64,000 nucleotides of DNA, from assembly GCA_037200525.1 (NCBI GenBank), contig JBBCGG010000001.1:4828501-4892500 (forward strand), written 5' to 3'. Shown here one piece after another: positions 1 to 9,585 of this stretch. A program made the position numbers and the translations under genes. This DNA comes from Methylocella sp. GTDB taxonomy: Bacteria; Pseudomonadota; Alphaproteobacteria; Rhizobiales; Beijerinckiaceae. The notes below the pieces were generated by a model. The model ran no database searches and was not told where the DNA came from. It worked only from the letters and a program-made list of their open reading frames with translations. How positions within the stretch are numbered: position 1 is the stretch's first letter; each line of letters starts with the position of its first letter.

Positions 1-265
1 GACAGCCAGCGAAGTGGTCAGCGCTTCGCTTGTCGGACTGAAAAAAAGGAAAGCATCTCGTGGTGCCGGGATGGCGCAATAGGGCGCTGATAAGGATGTT
101 TGCCTTGCTGCCCTGGGGGTTGTCGGCTGAGCCTGTTGGCAAAAAGAGCAAGAGAAATTCATGACGACGGCTAGCCGCGAAGCTCGGTTGGACCAACGAG
201 TTTGCGGTGACTTCGCGACGACGCAATGGAAAAATCATCAAGGATGAGCTTTGCCTGCGGTGGAA
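1..265. other. No recognisable gene
   Basis: I see no convincing gene here. A short open frame runs in from the left edge on the plus strand and stops near base 90; it is too short to identify and may be the tail of a gene outside the window. The stretch borders the decayed SRAP remnant and may itself be eroded sequence. Confidence 0.4.
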
Positions 266-713
266 TCACACCCTACTCGTCGGCCTTTTGTCCTGTTCCA
301 GGATCCTCAGTCTGTGGTTCGTCAATGGTCCTTTGAAGCGCAGTAGCTTCATCGACAGATCTTGCGGCCAAATATCCCATTCTACGGGCGTCGTGAGCAA
401 CAGCGGCATGGCTTTGGCGTGGATCGGGCGCACCAGCTCGTTCGAATCCGTCGTCAGAAACGAGAAACAGGCGATGCTCGCGCGTCTCTCCCTTCCGCTC
501 GCCGGTCCATAGCCGCCAGATCCCGGCAAAGGCGAACAGCGGCCGGCTTTCATCGAGCGCGAACCAGTTCGTGACCTTCGGCCGACTGTCAGTCCATTCG
601 CAAAACGACGTCGCTGGGCACAAGACAGACTCTTGACCCAGCCTCTTCGATGGTACAACGCAGGGCAAGGCGCCTCGAGGACCTGCTGCAGCGGTCGAAA
701 AATTCAGCATCAA
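266..713 (-). pseudogene. SRAP (YedK/HMCES-type) pseudogene remnant
   Basis: This is a broken copy of a SOS-response-associated peptidase (SRAP) gene. Family members crosslink to abasic sites in single-stranded DNA through an N-terminal cysteine. One minus-strand frame carries the core ending in CPATSFCEWTD and FALDESRPLFAFAGIW. A second frame, overlapping it, carries the continuation FLTTDSNELVRPIHAKAMP and the C-terminal LLTTPVEW segment. The two pieces belong to one protein, so at least one frameshift lies near base 490. The N-terminal part with the catalytic Cys2 is missing, because the stop of the neighbouring broken gene lies at about 710. The gene cannot make a working protein as it stands. 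Confidence 0.75.
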
Positions 714-2440
714 GGCGCTAGTTCAAAAATCCGGGTGCGCCAGTTGACGTCGTTCGACGGCGGATTGACCAAGCCAGAGAATTGGTTCGTGGCCCAAACC
801 ACGCCGCGGCTTCCATCCGGAGAACTCGGATCAGGCGATGCTCCCGAATAGTCCCCCCCAGCGACATGGGCTGCCGGCGTCCTCACAACTAAAATCCCTA
901 TACGGCCCGACCCCGCTTTTGACCACAAGGGGAGATGAAAGCGCGCCGCCGTTGACGCTCGAGACTGCCAGGATACTCGGATTGACGTTGCTTACTTTGC
1001 CCGACTCGTTGTATTCAATCACAAAATTATTGCCGAACGCACTCGTTATTCCGCTTTGGACTCGACGATCGGGCGAGATCGCTGCGTTGAAGACGAAGGA
1101 GCCTAGGCTCGTAATGTCGCCGCTCCTGAGTACAACTGGTGTTGTCGGGACGGGGTTGATCTCGTACCAACGCACGGCCGAGACCGTCCCGCTGGCGATG
1201 GGTTTGCTCGGTCCAAAACGAGAAGGTGTTGGTCCGAGGATCTATGGCCTGCACTGCCTGATTTGGCCGGGCGTCGATGGTGGTCAGCACCTGCGTGAAC
1301 GTCGGCTGGCTGGCGTCCGCCGGCACGTCGTAGGAGGCGACGGTGACGCCTCTGGCCGCCCCGAAGACCGGGTCGCCGTTGGCGGCTTCCGTCACGTTAA
1401 AAAACCAGAGCTCGGTCGACGGCAAAGGTCCGCTGCGCGCCACGACGTAACCAGTAGCGGAGGCGTCGGTCTGAATTGCTGGCGTCGGGGAGACGACCTG
1501 GTTATTGTCCGAGTCGACTAGAAAGGAAGTGCCGCCGGCCTTGAATGTATTAGCATCTGGGCAGGCCGTTCCTGGCGGAGGTTTGCTGATGGCGAAGAGA
1601 AACCGATCCAATGAATGGACCCGTAGCCGCGTCGGAAAATTCGTTTGCCCCGATGATAATGAAGGACGCGCTGTCGCCGAGCTTCTGGGAATCTGCAAAA
1701 GGCGCTCCTACCTCCAGCTCGTAATGGCACCAATCGCTTGTTATGTTGCCTGGGGACGATGTCTTGCTGAACCCGTACGATATCTTGTTGTCGGTGGCCG
1801 AAATACCGTTAAACATTGAGTAAAAGAAACGGTTGGTCATCGGATCCCACATGACCTGAACGTCGCCTGTAGCCTGCATGCTGGAGACGGCCGCCAACTG
1901 GGTCCCCGAGCCCGAAGCCATCAGCGCTCCGGTGGTGCGGTTGTAGATGCCAGCGCGCCCGTCGATGATTTGAATAAAGCTCGACGGCCCGATCGCGCCC
2001 ATCGGGGTCGGGGGGGAGATACCGTCAGGCCCCTCGCCTGGAATGTTCAAAACCGCCCACGATGACAGGAGTCGATGACGTGGCGAACGTATGGCCCGCG
2101 GGAGGAGCGGTCTCCGCCGAGTTAAAAGGGCGCGGTGTGGCCCGATTTCTCGGCCTTGTCGCGCGCCATGTTTGCGGCGGCCTTCGCGGCGACGTCGGCG
2201 TCACTTACTGGCCTCGGGCCACGCCTAGCCGCTTTTACAGCGGCGCTCACGGCGCCATCGCCCTGCTCGGTAGCATCGGCTTTCCTAATAATCAGACTAT
2301 GAGTCGCAATGGTCTGACTTTGATCCGCGTGGCTTTCCCTGCGCCCGCGCAATGAGCGCCGGGAAAGAAAACGCCGCGGCGACGCCCGAGACGACCAAAC
2401 ATCGCGTCATCTGACCGACCATTACTTTGTGTGTCGTCAT
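710..2440 (-). pseudogene. Secreted protein gene broken by several frameshifts
   Basis: The start is well supported: an ATG at 2440 follows a GGGAGGAATT ribosome site and opens a signal peptide with a hydrophobic core (LVVSGVAAAFSFPALIARA). The rest of the protein lies in successive minus-strand frames: about 2350-2120, 2050-1600 (FIQIIDGRAGIYNRTTG), 1600-1190 (FAISKPPPGTACP), 1175-860 (VRWYEINPVP) and 860-710 (GVVWATNQFSG). The pieces read as one continuous extracellular protein of roughly 550 residues, possibly beta-propeller-like, interrupted by about four frameshifts. I recognise the type only as a conserved secreted hypothetical. With that many breaks and dead neighbours on both sides, true decay is likelier than sequencing error. 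Confidence 0.65.
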
Positions 2441-2714
2441 AATTCCTCCCGTATAAAAGTCGATCTGTTCACTCTCGCGGTGAGTGAAAATCACTGAATT
2501 ACAGTTTCCACGGATCGCGTTTTCATTGTTGCAAAACAGTCTAGCGAGCGGAGGTCTGTTTAAAGCAGACTAGTTACGAATAAATGTCAATTACAAAAAC
2601 ACACGTTACATACGTAAATACCCCAACCAAAATCAGAATATCTGTGGGCATAGACCTTCTCAAGCCGGGAGTGCTCTTTGGTTTCTGAGCGCTGCAAGCA
2701 TTATAATGGAAGGC

Positions 2715-2910
2715 ACAGCGGCATGGATGTATTGGAAGCTAGGCGACTGAAAACCCTGAGAACGAGAACGCGCGGCTAAAGCGGCTTCTGGTGGACGCCA
2801 TGCGTTGACAATGCTGCGCTGAAAGATTGCTTAAAAAAATGGTGATGCCCGCAGCTGAGCGAGAAGCAGTTGGCAGTTTCGATCAGCCTTAGAGATGAGC
2901 GAAGGGCGAG
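2715..2910 (+). mobile_element. IS3-family orfA remnant
   Basis: The plus strand carries fragments of the conserved IS3-family (IS407-like) OrfA end: GMDVLEARRLKTL, then LKRLLVDAM, then NAALK and LKKMVMPAAEREAV. They sit in different frames, with small deletions between them. The leucine-zipper region and the junction into the OrfB start are recognisable, but I see no DDE domain downstream and no clear terminal repeats. This is a dead fragment of an old insertion. Confidence 0.6.
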
Positions 2911-3395
2911 TGGCCACGTCAAATGCGCGCGACGCGATGGAACGAAGGCCATGGCCGCCGAGCGCGGCCCGCTCAAAGCGATGCTTTCCCCTCGGGATTT
3001 TGGCGAATCGAAAATTAGTAGCGCGGGGCCCGGCCGATCGGAGGGTGACCGGTCAGGGGAGGCCGGGGGGTGGGTACCGGCCTCCCCAGCCCAATGGCCA
3101 AGGTCACGTCATCCTGCGGCAGAGCCCCCGCTGTCCGCGCCTCGCCAAGGCGTTAAAGACTACGTGATGTCAATGGCTTGCACCGCACTGTCAAGGGCCG
3201 GGGGTCGCGTTAAGCCGGTCCTGGTGGCTATGCGCACCGCCGACGACGGACTGCCGGTGACCGAGATATGAGCGGCGCTGCCCTACTACGGGCCAACGGA
3301 ATGCCAAATTTGATCCCGTGGCGACAGGGTGGCGACAAACCCCAAAAACGCCTTGGGCCGCGCCGTTGAATTTGACCCTAAGTATTTGATTTTGT
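2911..3395. other. No recognisable gene upstream of tRNA-Thr
   Basis: Short open frames on both strands show no family signature. GC content resembles the chromosome. It may be eroded mobile-element sequence accumulated beside the tRNA gene; I saw no integrase and no tRNA 3'-end duplication to show this. Confidence 0.35.
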
Positions 3396-3471
3396 TGGTG
3401 CCGCAAGAGAGATTCGAACTCCCGACCCCCTCATTACGAATGAGGTGCTCTACCAGCTGAGCTATTGCGGC
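3396..3471 (-). tRNA. tRNA-Thr(CGU)
   Basis: Read on the minus strand, the gene folds as a cloverleaf. The 7-bp acceptor is GCCGCAA/TTGCGGC with discriminator A and an encoded CCA. The D arm begins GCTC. The anticodon stem is CCTCA/TGAGG with loop TTCGTAA, and the T loop is TTCGAAT. The anticodon is CGT, which reads the Thr codon ACG. Length is 76 nt including CCA. Confidence 0.95.
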
Positions 3472-3549
3472 ATTTCGATCAAATCGAAAACGCGCTTTGC
3501 GCCGTCACCTCTTAGCCGTATCGGCCGATGTTCGCAAGACTCGGCTCCG

Positions 3550-5178
3550 TTATCTTGGCCGCACATCAAAAAGCTGGGCCAAGCCGCGCGGCTTTGGTTT
3601 TTCCCCCTCATGCCCGCCTTCGTTGTGAGGCTCGCTTTCCGGCGGTTGAGGCATTTCTTCAACGACGCCTGTTTGATCCGCCACCGGCGTGGGAGACTGA
3701 AGGGTGGCTGCGATGGTTGGCTCCAACCCGGAAATTTGCTTTGGTTCGGATGTCTCCGAATCCTCTGCAGCCGGCCCTGATTCGGACTTTGGCGGCGACA
3801 GCGCCTTTCTACGCGTTTCCTCAATCAACAGCGTCGGACGAGGGCCGGCGATCTGGGCGACAATCGCCTTATCAGCCTCAGGATCCGGGCCGAGATCCTT
3901 GACTGGACTTCGCCACGCGAACGCATCGAGTTTTCCGGTCACGGGCGACGTCGGCAGCCATTGGTCGGAGATCATCCCATCCGCGACCCAAGTCGGATCG
4001 CGCGGAGCGGTTGAACCGCGCGTCAGCCACTCGCGAATGTAGCCGGCGGAGCCATGTTCGGCCTCCTCGAGTTCGGCCATGATCAGGCACATGCGCGACG
4101 TCGGCCGCTGGGGCCCCTCGATCAGCGGCTGCATGGCTTCGCGCGCAGCTTTAAAGTCGCCAGCGGCGATCGCCGCCTCCGCAACCGTGATTTTGCTTTC
4201 CGGTTCGCGCGGGGCGAGCCGCGCAAGCGTCAACGCCCTGGAGAGTCGGCCGGCATTGGATTCGCCCGGGTGCAAATCGAGATAAAGCTTCGCCAGACCT
4301 GGATGCGTCGCGATCGCCCAGGATGATTCGATCAATTTCGTCGCTTTACGCACTTCGCCGTTTTGGGTCAGCAGCCGCGCGGCCAAAGCGATGGCGGGGA
4401 CAAGGGACGGCTCGCGCTTGATCGCCAGGCGCGCAAGGCGCAGCGACTCATTGGGCGCCGTCTCGATCTTTTCGAGCGCAATCGCTGTCTCCAGCACGGC
4501 GCGCTGACGTTCGCGGGCCTCCTTGTCGACAACCTTCGCCGCGGCGGAGGTTTCCAGCATCGTCAGAGCGCCCTGCCAGTCTCCCCCGGCAACCTTGTGT
4601 TCGAAACTCGCCTGCGCCGCCCAGGGCAGAAGCGCAATTTCACGCGCCGCGCTGGCATAGTGGTTCGCCTGTTCCGCATCGCCGCGTCGCTGGGCTTCGA
4701 CATGGAGCCCGCGCAGGCCGAGGAGACGCATATCGTTGCGCTCGGTCATTTCCTTGAAGGCCGCTTCGGCCTGATGCGGCTCGCCCGAAAGCTGCGCGGC
4801 CTGCGCCTTCAGCAGCAAAGCGAGCGGCTCGTTCCGCAAAAGTCTTTGCGCCTCAGCGGCGGATTTGCGCGCAGCCTGGGCGTCGCCCGCCCCGACGGCG
4901 ATCATGCCTCGAGACAGCGCGGCGTAACCTTTTTGCTGGTGGCGCGAACGCGTGGCGAGCGACATGAGCGAAGGAATTTTGAAGACGAAGCGCACCAAGG
5001 TCCACAAGGCCACAAGCGCCGCGGCCGCGACGATAACCGCTCCGATTCCGACGACGACCGAGGTTTCAATGCGGTAGCCTTGCCAATTCAGGACGATGTC
5101 GCCCGGCCTGTCGACCAGCCATGCCTCTGCGAACGCCAAAGCAATCAAAACAGCGAAGAACAGAAGGACCCGGATCAT
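3550..5178 (-). CDS. HemY-like membrane protein with TPR-type repeats
   Basis: A 542-residue protein of the HemY N-terminal family, found in alpha- and gammaproteobacteria next to tetrapyrrole genes. It is not the protoporphyrinogen oxidase of the same name. Two membrane segments are visible (about residues 2-21 and 41-66). They are followed by alanine-rich helical TPR-like repeats to about residue 420 and a proline/glutamate-rich disordered tail. It probably acts as an inner-membrane scaffold; its exact role in haem synthesis is not settled. It lies 39 bases downstream of the mitofilin-like gene on the same strand, the usual alphaproteobacterial pairing, so the two are likely co-transcribed. 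hemD and hemC, often upstream, are not here. Confidence 0.85.
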   Translation of the reverse strand: MIRVLLFFAVLIALAFAEAWLVDRPGDIVLNWQGYRIETSVVVGIGAVIVAAAALVALWTLVRFVFKIPSLMSLATRSRHQQKGYAALSRGMIAVGAGDAQAARKSAAEAQRLLRNEPLALLLKAQAAQLSGEPHQAEAAFKEMTERNDMRLLGLRGLHVEAQRRGDAEQANHYASAAREIALLPWAAQASFEHKVAGGDWQGALTMLETSAAAKVVDKEARERQRAVLETAIALEKIETAPNESLRLARLAIKREPSLVPAIALAARLLTQNGEVRKATKLIESSWAIATHPGLAKLYLDLHPGESNAGRLSRALTLARLAPREPESKITVAEAAIAAGDFKAAREAMQPLIEGPQRPTSRMCLIMAELEEAEHGSAGYIREWLTRGSTAPRDPTWVADGMISDQWLPTSPVTGKLDAFAWRSPVKDLGPDPEADKAIVAQIAGPRPTLLIEETRRKALSPPKSESGPAAEDSETSEPKQISGLEPTIAATLQSPTPVADQTGVVEEMPQPPESEPHNEGGHEGEKPKPRGLAQLFDVRPR

Positions 5179-5217
5179 GTTTTCCTCGCCAAGGGCTTCG
5201 GTTCAGAACTCAGCCAA

Positions 5218-6567
5218 TTAGGATTTCGACTTGCCGAGAGCCGCAACGGCATCGCTCTCGATAGCGGCGGCCGCGCTCAGGGCGTCAAGACGCGCCTTGG
5301 CGGCTTCGCCCCAACTGGCCGACTTGGCCTGCGCCGGGCCCGGCAGTTGCGTCCATAAGACATAAGCCCTTCCGACATCGAAACGCGCCAGCGCGCTCTG
5401 GATTTGGGTCACGAGACTTTCGACGTCGCTGCCGTCGGCGGCGCCAGGGCGACGGACGCGCACGAGATTGGCTGCATCATGGGTCAAGCGGTCGATAAAA
5501 CTTGCGTCGTCCTTGGCGGGCTCCCCCGCCAAGATCGCGGCGGATTCTGCCTCAAACTGGTCGGCGAGTTTGCCGATGCTGGCGACGCCGGTTTTGGCGA
5601 CGGCGCGCAGCGGCGCCAATTTCGCCGGCTCGACGCCAAGGTTCTCGAGCGCCGCGAATTCCGAGGAGAAGGGAGCGCCGCGCTCCAATTTTTGCCGCAC
5701 GCTCTCGGCGACAATCGCGGTGGATTGCGTTGCGGACTGGGCGGCGGACTGAACGAGGGAGCTTTGCTGCGCCGCAGAGGCTTTCTCGCGATCCTGCTGG
5801 GCGCGGATCTCAGATTGAGACGCCGCGAGCGCCGCCGCAAACGTCGCAAGCTTTTTCTCCATCTCGTCAGTTCGGGCCTTGAGCGGTCCAAGATCTGGAG
5901 ACGGCGGCGGCGCGGATTGCTTGGCGCTCGCGCTGGAGGCCACCGCCGCCTCAAGCGACCCAAGCTTTTGCTCGATCGCATCGGTTCGGGCGTTAAGCGG
6001 TCCGAGATCTGGAGCCGGCGCAACGGATGATTGCGGCGTGTCGGCCATCGCGGCTGGCCGGGCGACGAGAGCCTCTTGCAATCCGCTGAGCGCCGAATTT
6101 GTCGCGGCGGCGGATTTGCTCGCGGCGTTCTCCGTCGCGTCAACGCGGCTTCCCAGCGCAGCCAGAGCCGCGATCGAGTTTTCGGTCTTCAGCTCGATTG
6201 AATCAGCGCGTGCGTTCAAATCGGCGACGCGCGCTTCGACGTCGGCGCTTCCCGATGTATCCATATAACGCAGCCCCAAGGCGCCGCCGACGCCTATGAG
6301 AGCGCCCAGAACGATGCCGCCCGCCAAGGCCGGCGCGCGAGAGGGAGCTCGCGGCTTTGGCGTCTCGGGCGCGGCTGGTCCGATTGGAGCCGCTTCCGAG
6401 GCGGCTGTTGGCTCGATATTGGATGCAGGCTCAACCGCATCCGCGGCAACTGCGGCTGCTTCGCTCTGCGCCGCGCCGGACTCGGCGGAAGATTCATGAT
6501 CAAGAGGACTGGGAGGCCCGTCGGATGCGGTTTTTATGTTGAAACGCTCATCCTTGTCATCAGCCAT
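5218..6567 (-). CDS. Mitofilin-like (COG4223) inner-membrane protein
   Basis: A 449-residue protein with an acidic, Ala/Pro-rich cytoplasmic N-terminus, one membrane helix at about residues 78-100, a long periplasmic coiled-coil region (about 105-290) and a C-terminal helical domain. This matches the alphaproteobacterial relatives of mitochondrial Mic60/mitofilin, thought to shape intracytoplasmic or inner membranes. That would suit a methanotroph with membrane stacks. The coiled coil contains an internal repeat: two copies begin PDLGPL and continue as ARTD.IE/MEKKL. It sits immediately upstream of the HemY-like gene. A divergent promoter region of about 180 bases separates it from the TPR gene. 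The start is the first ATG. Confidence 0.8.
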   Translation of the reverse strand: MADDKDERFNIKTASDGPPSPLDHESSAESGAAQSEAAAVAADAVEPASNIEPTAASEAAPIGPAAPETPKPRAPSRAPALAGGIVLGALIGVGGALGLRYMDTSGSADVEARVADLNARADSIELKTENSIAALAALGSRVDATENAASKSAAATNSALSGLQEALVARPAAMADTPQSSVAPAPDLGPLNARTDAIEQKLGSLEAAVASSASAKQSAPPPSPDLGPLKARTDEMEKKLATFAAALAASQSEIRAQQDREKASAAQQSSLVQSAAQSATQSTAIVAESVRQKLERGAPFSSEFAALENLGVEPAKLAPLRAVAKTGVASIGKLADQFEAESAAILAGEPAKDDASFIDRLTHDAANLVRVRRPGAADGSDVESLVTQIQSALARFDVGRAYVLWTQLPGPAQAKSASWGEAAKARLDALSAAAAIESDAVAALGKSKS

Positions 6568-6749
6568 TTAGCAGCGCCCCCATTTCGCTAACTTGTAAAG
6601 CAACACGCCCCGGACCGCAATGTTGAACGCGCCGGCGTCGAAGCCAAGCCCGCGCTTCTGAGACTGTCCAGCCCGGCGAAAGCTTATTGCTCTTTAGTAG
6701 AGTTCTGAGCCGCAAGCGGCTGTCGACGCACAGTTGAAGGCAAGGGGCT

Positions 6750-8672
6750 TTGGACCATAAGATCGACGCGGCCATCCATGACGCCATCGCCTGTCTCGCC
6801 GCCGGGCGAGCCGATGATGCGCTCATACGCCTCGGCGCCGTGCGAACGGCCGATGAGGCAAGTCCGATCAAATCGAATCTCATCGGATTAATTTATTTGA
6901 GCGCTCGAGACGATGCCATGGCGCTCTCATGGTTCGATCGCGCTTTGCATCTTGATTGCGCTTGTAGCGCGGCCTGGTTCAATCGCGGGACGGCGCTGCA
7001 TCAACTCGGCCGCCCAGATGCGCTGGCCTCATATGATGAGGCTCTCCGGCTCGGCCTTTCAGAGCCGGCGCTTTTTTACAATCGCGGCAATCTGTTGCGC
7101 GAAACCGGGCGATTGGAGGAGGCCATCGCCTCTTATGATGCGGCCTTGAAGCACAATCCCGCTTATCCGGAGGCCTTGCGCGCAGGCGCCCTGGTTCTGC
7201 GCAACCTTGGACGCCACGAGAGTGCGCTGGAATTTTTCGACGAAGCCTTGCGTTGCGTCCAGACTTCGCCGAGGCCTTGATCGATCGCGGCAATCTTTTG
7301 CAAAGCCTCCGCCGTTTCGACGCGGCGCTTGCGTCTTACGATCGCGCGCTCAAGGAGCAACCGAATCATGCCGGGATTTGGAACAACCGCGGCTCCGCTT
7401 TGCACGCTATCGGCCGCCTTGAGGAGGCTGGCGCGGCCTTCGACGCGGCTTTGCGATTGGACCCTTTATCCTCCCAAGCATGGTGCAACCGCGGCAACCT
7501 TTTACTGACGTTGCAGCAGGCGGATGCGGCGCTCGCCTCTTATGATAAGGCTCTGGCGATCCAGCCCAACTGCATTATCTGGGCGCGCGGTCGCGCTGAA
7601 GCGCCTTTGCCGCTTCGACGAAGCTCTCGCCAATTTCGACGCGGCCTTGGCGTTAGAGCCCACGTCCGCCCATGTGAAAAACAATAAGGCCGCCCTGCTT
7701 CTACTCCTTGGCGATTTCGAGGCGGGCTGGGATCTTTATGAATGGCGCTGGATTGTCGGGCAAACGCCGAAACACGCGCTAAAGCTCGCCGTTCCGGAGT
7801 GGGAGGGGCAGCCGCTCGCTGGCAAGACCATCCTTGTTTTCGACGAGCAGGGTCTTGGCGACGCCATTCAATTCGTCCGCTTTCTGCATCTGTTGAACGA
7901 GGCGGGCGCACACGTCGCTTTTTTCTGTCGCTCGGGCCTGCGCCGGCTTTTCAGGGGCTTGGCCGTCGCCGTCACGCTGATCGATAGCCTCGACGACATC
8001 AAGCGCTTCGACTATCAGATCGCCCTTTGCAGCCTTCCCCGCGCGCTGAAGACAAGGCTGTCCACAATTCCCGCCGCTACGCCCTACCTTGCCGCCGAAC
8101 CAGCTCTCGTTCAAAAATGGCGAGCGCGGCTCGGGTCACGGGATTTTAAGGTCGGCATTTGCTGGCGGGGCAACGCCGATCTCAGGGCCGACGCCGGCCG
8201 CGCTTTGCCGCTGGCCTGTTTCGCGCCGCTAGCGGGCAAGGGCGTGCGGCTGATCAGCCTCCAGAAAATCGACCCCGGCCCGTCACAGCGCAATCAGCCC
8301 GCCCTCCCCGGCCCGGAAAACCTTTCCGCGCTCGATGAGCGCGCCGCCTTTCCTCTGGAAAACCTCGGCCCCGATTTCGACGCCGGCGCGGACCGTTTCA
8401 TCGATGCGGCCGCGGTGATGCAGAGCCTCGATTTGATCATCGCCTGCGATACCTCGATCGCTCATCTCGCGGGCGCTCTCGGCCGGCCGGTGTGGGTGGT
8501 TTTGCCGCAATCTCCCGACTGGCGCTGGCTGCTGCAGCGGGAAGACTGCCCGTGGTATCCCTCAATGCGGCTGTTTCGCCAGAACCGGCGCGGCGACTGG
8601 ACGGAGGTTTTTGATGCGCTCGGCGAGGCGCTCCAAATCAACCGCGCTTTTGCGCCACCATCATGTAGTTGA
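6750..8672 (+). pseudogene. TPR/glycosyltransferase-like gene split by two frameshifts
   Basis: Three overlapping frames make up one protein of about 640 residues. Frame one (6750-7280, TTG start after AAGGGG) carries TPR repeats with FNRGTAL and YNRGNLL signatures. Near 7250, at a TTGCGTTGCG tract, the protein continues in another frame (RPDFAEALIDRGN, further TPRs). Near 7575-7600 it shifts again to CRFDEALANFDAAL and a C-terminal domain resembling the TPR-linked glycosyltransferase-9-like family (DEQGLGDAIQFVRF, VGICWRGN, DTSIAHLAGALGRPVW). Intact relatives occur in one frame. Two independent one-base shifts inside repeats could be real inactivation or an assembly error; codon use is otherwise normal. 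The 3' end overlaps the convergent ubiG by about 35 bases. Confidence 0.8.
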
Positions 8673-9411
8673 CGTCCATGTCGCGGGCGAGCCGCCATTT
8701 GTCGCTCAAAGGATTATACACGACTCCCGTCTCGTCGGTGATCTGAAGCCCTGCCGCGCGTAATGCCTTCGCCATCTCGCGTGGGGTGACGAACTGGTTC
8801 CAGTTATGCGTTCCTCTCGGCAACCACCGCAGAACATATTCGGCGCCGACAATCGCAAAAGCGAAACTTTTCAACGTTCTATTCAATGTCGCCGCAACCA
8901 GCGCCCCGCCGGGCCGCACCATAGCGCCGGAATGGCGCAGGAATCCGTCGACATCGCGCACATGCTCGACAACCTCCATCGCCAAGACGACGTCGAAGCT
9001 CGCGCCCTCGGCGACGAGCGCCTCAGCGGTCGTGCAGCGATAATCGATCGAAAGCCCCTCGCGGCCCGCATGCGCGCTGGCCACCCCAATGTTGCGGGGA
9101 GCCGGATCGACCGCCGTCATTTCTGCGCCAAGCCGCGCCAGCGATTCGCTGAGAATGCCCCCGCCGCATCCGATGTCGAGCACGCGCAGGCCGCGCAGCG
9201 GCAGCGGAGCATGCTGATCGTGCGGGCGGCCCTCGATCTTGAAATGACGGCTGAGCATGTCGCGCAGATAAGCGACTCGGACAGGATTGAACTTGTGCAG
9301 AGCCGCCATCGGCCCGCCCAAATCCCACCATTGCTCGCCGAGTCGGTCGAAACGCGCGATATCCTCCGGATCGATCGTCGAGTTGGGGCGAAACTTTTCG
9401 TGTTGGGCCAT
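8638..9411 (-). CDS. ubiG: Ubiquinone biosynthesis O-methyltransferase UbiG
   Basis: A 257-residue SAM-dependent methyltransferase that carries out the two O-methylations of ubiquinone synthesis. The SAM-binding motif I is LDIGCGGG, followed by MEVVEHV and a late GTHNWNQFVTP segment typical of UbiG. The N-terminal TIDPEDIARFDRLGEQWWD is also characteristic. I chose the ATG at 9411 (MAQHEKF); the frame is open further upstream, but no family sequence is found there. It is divergent from lysC, a common alphaproteobacterial arrangement, with about 170 bases between for both promoters. Confidence 0.92.
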   Translation of the reverse strand: MAQHEKFRPNSTIDPEDIARFDRLGEQWWDLGGPMAALHKFNPVRVAYLRDMLSRHFKIEGRPHDQHAPLPLRGLRVLDIGCGGGILSESLARLGAEMTAVDPAPRNIGVASAHAGREGLSIDYRCTTAEALVAEGASFDVVLAMEVVEHVRDVDGFLRHSGAMVRPGGALVAATLNRTLKSFAFAIVGAEYVLRWLPRGTHNWNQFVTPREMAKALRAAGLQITDETGVVYNPLSDKWRLARDMDVNYMMVAQKRG

Positions 9412-9585
9412 GGCTTGAATTCCATTGACTTGCCGCGCCGGCCTTTGCATGAATGCCCCGCCGATCGCGTCGCCGCGCCGGCGAACGCCGATTTGCCTTG
9501 ATAGGCCCTCTGGTCCGATTAAGGCAAATCGGCGCAATTTGTATCAATTCCGCAGAATGCGCAGTAAAGGGCTGCTTTCAACCCG

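Noticed and set aside
838-1521. Plus-strand open frame of 227 codons
   Set aside because: Lies opposite the frameshifted secreted-protein gene, whose fragments carry the conserved sequence.
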